Below are positions 44,573 to 54,506 of a DNA stretch of 64,000 bases, piece after piece (within the stretch, counting starts at the first letter, position 1; each line of letters starts with the position of its first letter). The position numbers were made by a program, and so were the translations under genes. The notes beneath the pieces are model-generated. The model saw nothing but the letters and a program-made list of their open reading frames with translations. It searched no databases and was not told where the DNA came from. Location of the stretch: NCBI GenBank assembly GCA_964608915.1, contig CAZSQA010000026.1, positions 31,909-95,908 of the forward strand, in the 5' to 3' direction. This stretch comes from QWQI01 sp964608915. Lineage in GTDB: Bacteria > Planctomycetota > Planctomycetia > Isosphaerales > Isosphaeraceae.

Positions 44573-45673
44573 TCAGGCAAGAGGGCACGAGGGTTCGTCC
44601 GCGACGCCGGCCAGGTCGCGCAGCGAAGCCGTCGCGACCGGTCGCGGGCAGCTCCACACATGAAAGAAAAGCGCCTGCCGCGCCCATCGCTGGGCGGGAT
44701 CCGACAGCAGAAACCCGCTGCCCCGGCGCGCGATCAGGCACGCCTGAGTCGTACGCGTCACGAGTGCGTTCGCCCAGCGGCGGACGTGTTCCGGCGTAAT
44801 CGGCGAATCGGCGTCGTTCACGATATCCAGCAGAGATCGCTTGATTCGATCCCATTCCTTCGCGAGCGAATCGACGGGCTCTTCCAGACCGAAGCGAGCG
44901 GGGTCTTCGCATTTGAGAGCCTCGATCGCGGCCTTCGCCTGACCCAAAGCCAGGGCCGAGGTTTCCAGCCCGCCGGTGCCGCCCGCCTGCCGCGACGTGA
45001 CGACGTTCGGCATCGGTGCGACGAGAACTTCCAACGGGCCGACTTCGACGCCTTCGCACCGGACTTCGGACGTGCGTGACGCATTCAGGGCCGCCAGCGG
45101 CTCAGGCGGTTCGACGAAAACGCCCGAGCGATCCGCCGGAACCAGGCACATCAACTGGCGGCCGTCTTCGAGCGTGCCGCCCGTGACGAAACACGAGGCA
45201 CGTTCGGCACCGGTCACCCAGGGCATGGAACCATCCAGGCGAAACCCGCCGTTCGAAAGCGGAGTGGCCGTCATGGCCCTCTCGCCCCGGCGAATGGATG
45301 TCGTCAGGTGCGATATTCCGATGGTGATGCCCAGCCCTTCGGCTACGATCCTCCGCAACCACCAGGCCGCGGTTCCTTCGCCGGAGGCCGGATCGGCAAG
45401 CGCGACGGGAATGATGCGCCGGAGAGCCGCGTCATGCTGGCTGAGCATGAAGGCCGCCGTCAGACTGCCTTGGGCGATCGCGATGTAGCGGTCCATCAGG
45501 GTGATCCGGTCCAGCCCTTCGCCGCCGAACGAGTCGGGGATGAGCCACGTGAGCGCACCGTGATCAATCAGCACGTTCCAAAGCCCTGCAGGCCAGGCAT
45601 CGGTAAGGTCGGCTGGTCCGTCAGCCTCGGCAAGCTGATGCGTCAAATAGTGAAGGTCGACGATTCTTGCCAT
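44573..45673 (-). CDS. Acyl-CoA dehydrogenase family protein
   Basis: The 366-residue flavoprotein-type protein has WLIPDSFGGEGL near residue 43, then a region around GEGTAAWWLRR and GISHLTTSIRRG, and FRLDGSMPWVTGAERASCFVTGG (split over 140-162), equivalent to the FAD-proximal G-x-I-P-W-x-T-G segment. The C-terminal four-helix part is present but I cannot locate a sure catalytic glutamate. It may be a monooxygenase-like or otherwise divergent member. Single gene. Confidence 0.75.
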   Translation of the reverse strand: MARIVDLHYLTHQLAEADGPADLTDAWPAGLWNVLIDHGALTWLIPDSFGGEGLDRITLMDRYIAIAQGSLTAAFMLSQHDAALRRIIPVALADPASGEGTAAWWLRRIVAEGLGITIGISHLTTSIRRGERAMTATPLSNGGFRLDGSMPWVTGAERASCFVTGGTLEDGRQLMCLVPADRSGVFVEPPEPLAALNASRTSEVRCEGVEVGPLEVLVAPMPNVVTSRQAGGTGGLETSALALGQAKAAIEALKCEDPARFGLEEPVDSLAKEWDRIKRSLLDIVNDADSPITPEHVRRWANALVTRTTQACLIARRGSGFLLSDPAQRWARQALFFHVWSCPRPVATASLRDLAGVADEPSCPLA

Positions 45674-45887
45674 GCTCGGCTCGCTTCGGTGCAGGTCCGG
45701 TCGATCAGGGCGATCGAGTTCGCTCTTTCGAGAATAACAAACGAGAGAATCGCGGACAAAGCGATTCGGCCCAGACTGGTCAACGATCCGGCCTTGTCGC
45801 CACGCCGCAAAAGGTATCGGCCATGGGCGAAGCGATTCCTTGCGGAAAAACCTCGCTCATGGCCGAAACCAGGGGGGAATAAGGTCA

Positions 45888-45915
45888 GACCGGTGGCTCG
45901 ATCGTGCCGCCGGTC
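45888..45915 (-). terminator. Terminator-like hairpin after the propeller surface protein gene
   Basis: GACCGGTGGC and GCCGCCGGTC form a 10-bp stem (one G-T) with an 8-nt loop, 14 nt past the stop on the minus strand. Confidence 0.55.
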
Positions 45916-45929
45916 TTCGTCGAATTCGG

Positions 45930-47102
45930 TCAGACGATGATCGGCAGGAACGTGATCGCTTTCTCGGCGTTCGTCAGAGTGACGATCTCAGGCCCGAATC
46001 CGTAGAGCGAATGGTTCCATGTGACGTTCGAGGAAGCACCCGATGCCGGGCTGGTGATCACTTCGCCGATATAGGTGCCCTTGAGGTCGAACTCGGCGAT
46101 CCCGGTCGTATTGTTCGACAGAGTCCCGGCGACCAGTAACGTGCGGCTCGGCGAAATGTCGACGCCTGTCGGATCCGTCACCCGGGCGCTCGTGTTCATG
46201 ACGAATCGGCCCTTGGTTCCGACGTTTCGGACGCGGCTGGCCTTGTCGATCGCGTAGACGGAGTCTTCGAGCGTCGACGTCACATAGAGCGTGTCGGTCG
46301 TTTCGTCGTAGGACAAGCCCGTGGGGCCCTTGAGGTCGGTCGTCGCCGATCCGGCCGTCGTGAATCCACCGCCGATCTGCGTCGCCCTGGTCATCTTGAT
46401 CTGGGAGACCCCGCGCTGGAAGATCTGGAAATCGAACCGGCTGATCGTGCCATTGATGCCGTTCGAGACGAACAGGCTGGCCGAATTGCTCTTGTCGAGC
46501 CATGCCAGGCCGATCGGGCCGTTGATCAGCGTCGAATCACGAAGAATCATCACCGGCGTTCCGACCCGGTTCAGGATCCGCAGTTCGCCCGCCTGGCTCG
46601 AGGTCGTATCCGTCACGGCGTTATACGTCGTCGGAGTCACGCCCACCGAAACGAACCCGGCCCTGAACATTGCGGGCGGGGTCATCATCATCTCGGTTTC
46701 GCCAGTCGCATAGAAATTCTGGCGCTGGCCGAGCGTGCTCACGGACATCAGAAACGACCGGGGGCCGGTACCGTTGTCCGGAATGCCGGAAAGACTGACG
46801 AGGGCATTTCCCGGTTCGGCATTGGCATAGACATAGCCGAAAGGCACGATCGTGGCACCGCCGACCTTGTAGTTCCCGGCCGTGCTGACCAGCGCCGTGT
46901 TCGGCGGCGGAGCCAGGTCATACGTTCGCCGGGATGCCAGTTGAAGTCGTGGAATCGTCGGCGTCGGAAGCAATTGCGTCGGTTCAGGTTGATAAACCGG
47001 AATGCGCTGCGAGTAATGAGGCTTCAGCCGCGAGAGCAGCTTTCTGTCTTCCAGAACGTCGGTCGGGTTCAGCGAAGGCCGGAATTCACGTGACGGTTTC
47101 AT
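45930..47102 (-). CDS. NHL/beta-propeller protein with N-terminal LEDRKLLS motif
   Basis: The 390-residue protein has no ordinary signal peptide. It opens MKPSREFRPSLNPTDVLEDR followed by KLLS, the motif seen at the start of many planctomycete surface proteins. The body holds propeller repeats: GPIGLAWLDKSNSASLFVSN, GPTGLSYDETTDTLYVTSTL, DPTGVDISPSRTLLVAG, matching NHL or SMP-30-type blades. It is probably displayed on the cell surface. No catalytic residues are assignable. The ATG at 47102 places the motif near the N-terminus; the frame is open to 47198. Confidence 0.78.
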   Translation of the reverse strand: MKPSREFRPSLNPTDVLEDRKLLSRLKPHYSQRIPVYQPEPTQLLPTPTIPRLQLASRRTYDLAPPPNTALVSTAGNYKVGGATIVPFGYVYANAEPGNALVSLSGIPDNGTGPRSFLMSVSTLGQRQNFYATGETEMMMTPPAMFRAGFVSVGVTPTTYNAVTDTTSSQAGELRILNRVGTPVMILRDSTLINGPIGLAWLDKSNSASLFVSNGINGTISRFDFQIFQRGVSQIKMTRATQIGGGFTTAGSATTDLKGPTGLSYDETTDTLYVTSTLEDSVYAIDKASRVRNVGTKGRFVMNTSARVTDPTGVDISPSRTLLVAGTLSNNTTGIAEFDLKGTYIGEVITSPASGASSNVTWNHSLYGFGPEIVTLTNAEKAITFLPIIV

Positions 47103-47263
47103 GAGCGTTTGTCCTACGATCCGTGGACGAGAGATCCTGATTGACAAAGCCGCTCCTGGCACCGATGAGTCCATCCTGGACATTTCCGACCGATTCACAT
47201 TTCGCCATGGTCCGGCAATCCCTGCCGTTCCACGATCGAACCACTCCGACCATCCGGTACGAA

Positions 47264-48703
47264 TCAGCGCCGCATGGTTCCGTTGGCAGCCTGCGTGTTG
47301 AGGATCGTAATCGATCCTCGATACAGGCTGTTCGAACGTACGATATAGTACGTAAGCTGTTGTGCTCCGGAAACTTCAGGCTGACGAAGAATGTGCAGCA
47401 CATTGTCCGGCAAGATCGTTTCCCAGTGGCGTTCGCCCACGGAAAGCCCGATCAGGATATCTCCTGGCTGGATCGATGCCCGATCCGCGGAACTTCCGGG
47501 GAGCACGTCGGATACGTATAGCCCGCCGTGCAGTTCACGACTCACGGGCGATACCGTCGCAGCACTGACCGGTCTGGTCTTCACTCCGAGGAGCCACCAG
47601 ATCTGGTCGCCGGCGTCAGGCTGGGCCCGTGAAAGTGCCCGGACGGCAAGCTGCACGTTCACCTCAGAACCGTCCCGCTTCACGACAACAGGCACGGGGA
47701 CTTCGGATTGCGACTCGAGCAGGGCCCGCTCAAGATCGAGCGGATTGCGAGTTTCCATTTCGCCGACTTTGACGATCTGATCGCCAGGCTTGATGCCTGC
47801 CTTCTCACCCGGGCTTGTGCTCTGCACCTGACTGACCAGCAGCCGGACGCCTGCTTCGTCAGGTCGCGATTCCGTCGCGAGACCATGCCAGGTCGCCGCA
47901 AGGCGTCTTGTGGACAGCATTTCCGCAGCGGAACGGAGGACGTCGTCGATCGGCAGCGCGAAGCCGATGCCCTGTGCCCCGGCACGCACCGCCACGTTGA
48001 TTCCGACCAGTTCGCCCTTGATGTTCACCAGGGGGCCGCCGGAATTGCCGGGATTGATGCAGGCGTCGGTCTGGATCAGGTTACGATAAACCTGATCGTC
48101 CGAGAGGGTTACGTTTCGGCCGAGAGCGCTGATGATACCCACGGAGACCGTGTTTTCGTAGCCGAACGCATTACCGACGGTAATCACGTCCTCGCCGACC
48201 ATCAGGTCCGAAGAGGTGCCGATCAAGGCTTCCGTCAACGGCCGTGGCGATTCGACTTTCAGGATCGCGAGATCCATGACCGGGTCGGACTGAATCACTC
48301 GAGCCGGCAAAGTGGTGCCAGCACCGTCGTTGAGGCGGACCTCGATCCCCTCGACACGATCGACCACGTGATGATTCGTGATGATGAAGCCGCGGCGGTC
48401 CAGAATGACTCCGGTTCCCATGCCGCTGACCCTGGACCTGGTGCTCTCTTCAGGCGAGAACGGCCAGCGGGCGTTCGATGCGGACAGCTTCTCGCTGGCG
48501 ATCGAGACGACGGCAGGCTGAATCCGGGCCACGGCCTCCACCACGGCCGTCTTACGGGCCGGCGAGACCCGGGACGATGCCCGGGCAGGTGTTGCGGTGA
48601 GCCCGCCCGCGACCCAGGTCGCAAGGAGCATGCAGGCAAGGCTTCGACCGGTCCATCCGGTACGATGTCGATCCGAAGCCGAATATGACGTTCGCAGGTT
48701 CAC
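47264..48703 (-). CDS. HtrA/DegP-type serine protease with PDZ domains
   Basis: The 479-residue exported protein has signal peptide SLACMLLATWVAGGLTATPARA and a trypsin-like domain with His112 (ITNHHVV), Asp144 (VMDLAILKV) and Ser221 (INPGNSGGPL) as triad. One clear PDZ domain follows (SPGEKAGIKPGDQIVKV) and a second more divergent one (GSSADRASIQPGDILIGL). It is a periplasmic quality-control protease. The GTG at 48703 has GGAGG 10 nt upstream and is preferred; an ATG at 48742 would add 13 residues. It is followed by the propeller gene 161 bp downstream. Confidence 0.93.
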   Translation of the reverse strand: MNLRTSYSASDRHRTGWTGRSLACMLLATWVAGGLTATPARASSRVSPARKTAVVEAVARIQPAVVSIASEKLSASNARWPFSPEESTRSRVSGMGTGVILDRRGFIITNHHVVDRVEGIEVRLNDGAGTTLPARVIQSDPVMDLAILKVESPRPLTEALIGTSSDLMVGEDVITVGNAFGYENTVSVGIISALGRNVTLSDDQVYRNLIQTDACINPGNSGGPLVNIKGELVGINVAVRAGAQGIGFALPIDDVLRSAAEMLSTRRLAATWHGLATESRPDEAGVRLLVSQVQSTSPGEKAGIKPGDQIVKVGEMETRNPLDLERALLESQSEVPVPVVVKRDGSEVNVQLAVRALSRAQPDAGDQIWWLLGVKTRPVSAATVSPVSRELHGGLYVSDVLPGSSADRASIQPGDILIGLSVGERHWETILPDNVLHILRQPEVSGAQQLTYYIVRSNSLYRGSITILNTQAANGTMRR

Positions 48704-49205
48704 GATCGAGAGTCCTCCATGACGGACTCGCTGGACATCCATGCTCCGTCCGCATCAGGCTTTCAAGTCTTTCGACTTTCGGCTCGCGATGCCGCCGGGT
48801 CGCATCCGCCAGACTCGAGTCTTCGAGCCTCGCGCCCCCTCCGCCGGGTCGGGCCGAAAATCAGGTCTGCCAGCGTGACTTCCCTGACCGACTCCCCCCG
48901 GAGCCATTGCCAGCGAATTCGCGTCACACTTTCGAACCCTACTTCAACCCACGCTATCCATCGGCATCCTGCCCGACTTGCCTATTGGCCCAAATCATCG
49001 AAATCTTGCCCTGTCAACTCCAATCTCCGATTTCTCCACAAAGATTACCTATTTTCACACCCACCGTTTTCTCTTTCGGGTCCTGGATGGCCGAATTCCG
49101 TTCGAACGCTTATAAAGACTGAAGAATCGCACAGGCCGTTCGCTTCGTGTCAGCGACGCGTTGACCATGCGAAGCCGTGCTCCGAACACGCGATTGAGGT
49201 AAGAA
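48704..49205. other. Divergent promoter region between htrA-type and TPR genes
   Basis: No gene is supported in these 502 bases. The part at 48990-49090 is AT-richer and probably holds the promoters, but no site could be fixed. Confidence 0.4.
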
Positions 49206-49529
49206 ATGGCTGAAAAAAGTGCGAAACGTGTCGCCCTCGAGGCGAGCCTGGCAGAAGACCCCCGCGACTCATTCCTGCGTTATGGCCTTGCCATGCAGTG
49301 CCTTCGCGAAGCGGATACTGACGAAGGACGCGAGCGTCTCAAGGCCCTGATCGCCGACCACCCCGACGAGAGCGTACCGGCATATCAGCAATTGGGGCAG
49401 TCCTTCGCCGAAACCGACGAGCTTGAGCACGCCCGGTACTGGCTCGAACTCGGTATCGAGAAGGCTCGCAAGATCGGCGATTCCCACGCCGCGGCCGAAA
49501 TGCAGGGGCTGCTCGACACGCTCGTCTGA
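49206..49529 (+). CDS. Small TPR-like protein
   Basis: The 107-residue protein is helical with two tetratricopeptide-like units (SFLRYGLAMQCLREAD and VPAYQQLGQSFAETDELEHA). No signal peptide or membrane segment. It would serve as a protein-binding scaffold; partner unknown. GAGG lies 8 nt before the start. It faces pyk with 24 bp between stops. Confidence 0.8.
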   Translation: MAEKSAKRVALEASLAEDPRDSFLRYGLAMQCLREADTDEGRERLKALIADHPDESVPAYQQLGQSFAETDELEHARYWLELGIEKARKIGDSHAAAEMQGLLDTLV

Positions 49530-49553
49530 AATCGGCCGCAATGTGTATCCACC

Positions 49554-51104
49554 TCACGACTTCGGGCGGAGATCCGGCCCGACTTCGTGAATGTAAAGGG
49601 CATTATGGCCGGGCTTGCTGGCGATCGCCCCGCGCAAGTGTACGACTTTGTCACCCGGTTCGAGCAGGTCACGGTCCATGGCCCAGTCCAGGGCCACTTG
49701 CAGATTTTCGTCCGGCTCGCCGTAGCGTGTCAGGGGAAGGGGTTCCACACCCCAGGCCAGCGCCAGAGCCTTGATCGCGTCCGGGTTGTCCGAAAGGGCG
49801 ACGATCGGTATGCCCAGACGTAACTTCGAAAGCGCGAAAGCCGCCAGCCCCGACCGGGTGACGACGACGGCCAGCTTCGGCTGGATCTGCCTGACGAGTT
49901 CCGCGACCGTGTGAACCATGGCTGCCGTAATCGGAGTCACGCGAGCCCAGTTCGTCGTTCGCATCGTATGAATCGCCACGCCACGACGGCTGACCTTTTC
50001 GTCCGTCGCAGCGAAAGCCTCGGCACGCTGAACGATCTGGCTCATCGTCCGCACGGCCAGAACCGGATCACGCCCGACCGCCGTTTCGCCTGACAACATG
50101 ACGGCATCGGTACCGTCCAGCACGGCATTGAACACATCCGCAGCCTCGGCCCGTGTCGGAATCGTCGAAAACTCCATGCTGCCGAGCATTTGCGTCGCGG
50201 TGATGACCGGCAGCCCGGCCCGGGCCGCTTCGGAGATGATCCGCTTCTGAGCCGCAGGTACCTGGGCGATGTCCAGCTCGACGCCCAGATCGCCCCGGGC
50301 GACCATCAGGGCGTCGACCTCTTCGAGGATTGCGTCGAGGTTGCCGAGCGCGGCTGGTTTTTCGATTTTGGCGATAATGCGGGCGGAAATCTTCCTGCTT
50401 TCCAGTTCCATTCGGAGCTGACGCACGTCAGCCGCCTGACGTACGAACGAAAGAGCCACGAACGAGACGGGGTGCTCGATGGCCCAGTCGAGGTCGACGA
50501 TATCCTTGGGCGTCAAAGCCTTGATTCGGCCGCCTCCGCCCGGCAGGTTGATTCCCTGACGGTTTCTCAGCCGCCCCGGCATAAGATTTTTGAGGACCGC
50601 GCGTCGCTGAGCCGGCCAGGCCTCGAGGACCGTCATCGTCAGAGTGCCGTCAGCGAACAGAACACGCTGGCCGACTTCGAGATCTTCGAAGAGTTCCTCG
50701 ACCGGGCAGACGAGCCGTTTGGTTCCGGGTTTTTCGGGGGCTTCGAAGTCGACCGAATCGGCGCACGTCAGTTCGAATCGCTCGTCCACCTGGCATTCCA
50801 GGGCATCGTCTCCCGGGACGATCGTGCCCAGACGGATTTTCGGCCCCGATAGATCCATGAGCACGGCGACGGATCGGCCGGTTTCCTCACGTACCTTGCG
50901 GATGTGGTTCCAGACTTCGGCATGTTCGGCATGGGTGCCGTGCGAAAAGTTTAGCCGGAAGACATCGACGCCCGCGATCGCCAGGCGGCGGATCGAATCG
51001 AAGTCGCGGCATGCCGGCCCGATGGTGGCGACGATTTTGGTGCGCGTGGATCCGGGCGATTCCGACATTGCCGGAACGGAAGGCGAATTCGTTTGCCGTG
51101 CCAT
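49554..51104 (-). CDS. pyk: Pyruvate kinase
   Basis: The 516-residue enzyme converts phosphoenolpyruvate and ADP to pyruvate and ATP. It has TKIVATIGPACRDF, RLNFSHGTHAEHAEVW, LMDLSGPKIRLG, the active-site IIAKIEKPAALGNLDAI with catalytic Lys, and MVARGDLGVELDI. VITATQMLGSM and DAVMLSGETAVGRDP follow, then the C-terminal regulatory domain. The start at 51104 or Met13 (51068) are both possible. It is the first of three glycolytic genes in 11 kb (pyk, eno, pgi). Confidence 0.96.
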   Translation of the reverse strand: MARQTNSPSVPAMSESPGSTRTKIVATIGPACRDFDSIRRLAIAGVDVFRLNFSHGTHAEHAEVWNHIRKVREETGRSVAVLMDLSGPKIRLGTIVPGDDALECQVDERFELTCADSVDFEAPEKPGTKRLVCPVEELFEDLEVGQRVLFADGTLTMTVLEAWPAQRRAVLKNLMPGRLRNRQGINLPGGGGRIKALTPKDIVDLDWAIEHPVSFVALSFVRQAADVRQLRMELESRKISARIIAKIEKPAALGNLDAILEEVDALMVARGDLGVELDIAQVPAAQKRIISEAARAGLPVITATQMLGSMEFSTIPTRAEAADVFNAVLDGTDAVMLSGETAVGRDPVLAVRTMSQIVQRAEAFAATDEKVSRRGVAIHTMRTTNWARVTPITAAMVHTVAELVRQIQPKLAVVVTRSGLAAFALSKLRLGIPIVALSDNPDAIKALALAWGVEPLPLTRYGEPDENLQVALDWAMDRDLLEPGDKVVHLRGAIASKPGHNALYIHEVGPDLRPKS

Positions 51105-51465
51105 GCTGGTTCCATTCCTTCGTTCGGCACGCCATCGTTCGGAAGACCGGCGTGCACGCGACTCAGTGCGGGCAGAATCGGCGTCGCGATCCGCTCAGCA
51201 TTGTGGAACGAAACTTGACGGAAACACAACCCCCGTGAATTTCGGAATCGATAAGGCATGCTTCATTGCGAATAGATGATAGGATCGTCGCGGTCAATCG
51301 GGTTCTTGTACCGACTTCCGGTTGACGACCGGTGAGCCGTACGGAACAATATCGCGGTACGTAGTCTGGAGACCCGGATTCGCGAAGATCGCAAGTCGAA
51401 CGTATTGTTGCGGTTTTCGACCTTTCCGCTCCGGTGCCCGTTCCGTGAGTGAGGCTCAAGCCGGC
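51105..51465. other. Divergent region between pyk and the first unrecognised membrane protein gene
   Basis: No further gene is supported. The frame of the next gene is open from 51322, but the part before 51466 reads unlike protein. Confidence 0.4.
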
Positions 51466-53433
51466 ATGACAAAATCCCTTCGCCGATCTCTGGCATTTTT
51501 GTGTCTGGCGACGGGGGCGTTCGTTTTCGTAAAACTGGTGCGGCTGACACCTTCGGCACCTGCGAAATCCGAACCGACCGTGCAAGTCGCCGCCGATGGG
51601 TACGCCGCCGAAAAATCGCGGCTGATCGCCAAATACGCGACGGATCCCGATTCGTCGGCCCTGGTCCAGCGGGTTCTCGAAAAATACGCGCAGTCTGCGG
51701 TCAATCTGGAAAAGACGGACGGACTGCGGGGGTTGAAGCTGCTCGATCTTCTCGATCTCGAAGCGCTCTACCTTTACGAACGCTACCCGAAAGACTTCCG
51801 CCGCCTGTGCGATCTCGTCGACGAGAAAGCGGCCGCGAAAATCCTCTTCACCTGGCGTGATTATCTTGGCCTCAAACGGGCGGACGAAACCGACCGCGCC
51901 CTCTGGATCGCCGAGCTGGAACGTCTCTCGCCCAGCCGCCGTACGATGGTCGAGAAGCATCCGGAACTTTTGCCGCTGATGATGAGCGAGCCGGAAGCCG
52001 TCGCTTCGCTGGTCGATCGCACCGAGTCCGATCCCGAAGACTTGCGGGATTCGCTGATCGCCCTTCAGCTCGTCAGCCTGAAAGAAGGCCCACGCAGCTT
52101 GCGGAAAATCGTCGACACGCTCGAACGGCACCCGAAATGGGCGCTGGAAGCACTGCGGCGCCGGGGGCCGGAGGGGCTCATGCTCATCAGCATGTTCGGT
52201 GACGTGATCGAAAGCCTCGCGAACGATGCGATTCTGGACGAAGCACTGATCGCGCTGCACGTTTCCTGCGACGATACCCAGGTCTATCTCCGGGATCACA
52301 CGCCGCAATCGCTGGCTTCGCATTTGCGTCATCTCTCCGCGGCGGGTCTGTTGAACGAGGTGGCGAATCATCCGAACGCCCTTCGGCTGACGCTCGAATA
52401 CGGCAACCGGGGCGAAGCGGCAGTCCGCGCGGCCGGCGCCGATGCCGCCGAAATCGTCTATCAGGTTTATTCTGACTCGGTTCTCAGGCGGCAGGCGGTC
52501 GAATCGCTGGCAGACCACGGCGGCCAGGCGGCATTGGTCCTCGAAAAATACGCCCCGGACGCGCAATTCCGCGAAATTCTCCGCCGCGATGGCGCCGCAG
52601 TGATCCCGCCGATCGCCCGCAGCGACATGAACCCTGAGCTGGTGGCCCGGCTGCGATCCAAAAATGAGCGTTCGGTCGCCGAATCGCTCGCACTTGGCGT
52701 GATGTCGCTCAGCGGCGATAGTGGCCAGGCCGCGATCCGCATGATTTACGAAGACGGACTCCCGCGGGCTTCGCAGGTCTACGACTCGGAACTCTCGGCG
52801 GTCGAATTTCTTCCTCTGTATGACCTGACTCACCTCGCGAACGTTCTGGCACACGGCTATTCACCGACTTCCGGCGAATGGTCTTGGGCGATGTTCGACG
52901 GAGCGTTCGTCATTGCCGACGTGCTCGGCCTGGCGGCCCTTCAGCCTGAAGCCGTGGCAGCCTCCGAAATGACACGAGGACAGATCAAGAACCTCGCGAA
53001 AGCCGGTACCCGGGAGGCGGCCGAGTCACTCGCCAACCGTTCCGTGCGTGCGGCGGCTGTCGAAACCGGCCAGCAGGGGGCATCACAGGCGGCCCGTCGC
53101 GCCGGGACCTGGTATTCCGTCCGCAAGGCGGGGGGCCTTTCCCGCTTGCTGGGAGAGCTTCCAAGGGCGATGGACCGGATGAGCCTGGAGGGCATCGAGT
53201 CGTTCGCTCGCCCGCTCGCCCGCAAGGCCGGCTTGACCTTGAGCCGGTTCGAGCCACTGCGATTCATGAAAGATGGCCGGGAATTTCTGATGAGCATTCC
53301 CCGCGAACGTGGCATGAAATACCTTGCGGTCGAAAGCACGCAAGCAGGTGTCGGGCTGGCGGCCTACTGGAAGATGGAAGAACATCTGGCTTCCCGTCGG
53401 GGAGATCTTGAGGGAAGCCCGGGCGACCGGTAA
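51466..53433 (+). CDS. Membrane-anchored helical protein of unknown function (pair member A)
   Basis: I do not recognise this 655-residue protein. An N-terminal hydrophobic segment (LAFLCLATGAFVFVKLV) would anchor or export it. The rest is helical and repeat-like, with two motifs also present in the next gene: LERLSPSRRTMVEKHPE near residue 152 and RRRGPEGLMLISMFGDVIES near 229. A second hydrophobic segment (FDGAFVIADVLGLAAL, about 483-498) precedes an Ala/Arg-rich region. ATG at 51466 is chosen since the signal-like sequence follows; GAGG is upstream. It probably forms an operon with the gene 95 bp downstream. Confidence 0.75.
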   Translation: MTKSLRRSLAFLCLATGAFVFVKLVRLTPSAPAKSEPTVQVAADGYAAEKSRLIAKYATDPDSSALVQRVLEKYAQSAVNLEKTDGLRGLKLLDLLDLEALYLYERYPKDFRRLCDLVDEKAAAKILFTWRDYLGLKRADETDRALWIAELERLSPSRRTMVEKHPELLPLMMSEPEAVASLVDRTESDPEDLRDSLIALQLVSLKEGPRSLRKIVDTLERHPKWALEALRRRGPEGLMLISMFGDVIESLANDAILDEALIALHVSCDDTQVYLRDHTPQSLASHLRHLSAAGLLNEVANHPNALRLTLEYGNRGEAAVRAAGADAAEIVYQVYSDSVLRRQAVESLADHGGQAALVLEKYAPDAQFREILRRDGAAVIPPIARSDMNPELVARLRSKNERSVAESLALGVMSLSGDSGQAAIRMIYEDGLPRASQVYDSELSAVEFLPLYDLTHLANVLAHGYSPTSGEWSWAMFDGAFVIADVLGLAALQPEAVAASEMTRGQIKNLAKAGTREAAESLANRSVRAAAVETGQQGASQAARRAGTWYSVRKAGGLSRLLGELPRAMDRMSLEGIESFARPLARKAGLTLSRFEPLRFMKDGREFLMSIPRERGMKYLAVESTQAGVGLAAYWKMEEHLASRRGDLEGSPGDR

Positions 53434-53528
53434 TCGGAGGTTCCGATTTCCGGATCTGCGAACTGACGGATCGTTCAGGATGCCTGTGAAGCGTCCTGCG
53501 ATTTTTCGAGCGGAGAAAGGTTGACGAC

Positions 53529-54506
53529 ATGGCAGGCGCGATCGGGAAACGCTGCGTGAATCTGGTGAACCACCGCGCGGGTTGGATCGCCACCAGCCTC
53601 GTCGCGCTCATGTCCATTTCCCCGGCGTTCGCAACGGCCGGCGTCTTGTCGTGGCTCGACGACGTCGTACAGGCCAGCGTTCGCAAAGCCGACCCCGACC
53701 TGGCCGCCAAACGCTCCGGGCGATTGTTCGCTCGGGAGTCCGCGGAACTGGGCGAAGACGGGCTCGAAGCGATCGTTCGCCGCAGCGAAGATCTTGGCCG
53801 GGGCGTTCGGAAAGCCGACGAGCCGGCCTCCGCCCTGCTTGACGCCCGATTCGACAGGCTCATCGACGGCGATGCCGACATGGCCCGGGAATTCGCCCGG
53901 CTTTCGCCCGCGGAGCGTAAATTCGTCGTCGAAATGGGCGAAACCGCCCAGAATCTCGCCCGCAAGTATCCCGGCCGGGCGGACGCCATGATCCGAGGCA
54001 TGGGAGCCGACGGTCTCTCGGCCGTCGCCGTTTATGGCGATGACGTCGCCGAGGTTCTGGCCGCCGAAGGCCCCCAGGCCGTGAACGTGCTCCGGCGCAC
54101 CGGCCGCCCGGGCTGGAAGTTCTTCACCGAGACTGTCCTGCCGAACAAGAACAAGCTGGCAGCCGCGGGTGTTTTGACCGCTTTCATGGTCGCTCCGGAA
54201 CAATTCGTGGACATGGCCGGACAGGCGACCGATTTCGCCGTTCGCCAGTTCGCCACGGCCGGTATTCAACTCGCCACGGCCATCGGTGGCGGAGCCGTCA
54301 GCGGGCTCGAAACCGCCGTCGGAACCTGGCTCGAATCCCAGGGCCTGAATTTCGCCGCCGTTCGATACCTTGGCATGATCGCCGCGGCCTGGCTCGTCAT
54401 CGTCTCGGCGATGGTCGTGATCGGTCTTCCGGCACGGATCGCGACAGCCCCCGTGCGTGCGGCGATCTGGCCTTTCAGAAGGCTCGCCCGCTCGATCCGC
54501 GGCTGA
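53529..54506 (+). CDS. Exported membrane protein of unknown function (pair member B)
   Basis: This 325-residue protein has signal peptide WIATSLVALMSISPAFATA. A helical domain carries FARLSPAERKFVVEMGE (near residue 122) and IRGMGADGLSAVAVYGDDVA (near 155), both matching member A. Two hydrophobic stretches follow (NKLAAAGVLTAFMVAP and YLGMIAAAWLVIVSAMVVIG), then a basic end (RRLARSIRG). So the C-terminus is likely cytoplasmic after a membrane helix. No family assigned. Lies between member A and eno, same direction. Confidence 0.75.
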   Translation: MAGAIGKRCVNLVNHRAGWIATSLVALMSISPAFATAGVLSWLDDVVQASVRKADPDLAAKRSGRLFARESAELGEDGLEAIVRRSEDLGRGVRKADEPASALLDARFDRLIDGDADMAREFARLSPAERKFVVEMGETAQNLARKYPGRADAMIRGMGADGLSAVAVYGDDVAEVLAAEGPQAVNVLRRTGRPGWKFFTETVLPNKNKLAAAGVLTAFMVAPEQFVDMAGQATDFAVRQFATAGIQLATAIGGGAVSGLETAVGTWLESQGLNFAAVRYLGMIAAAWLVIVSAMVVIGLPARIATAPVRAAIWPFRRLARSIRG

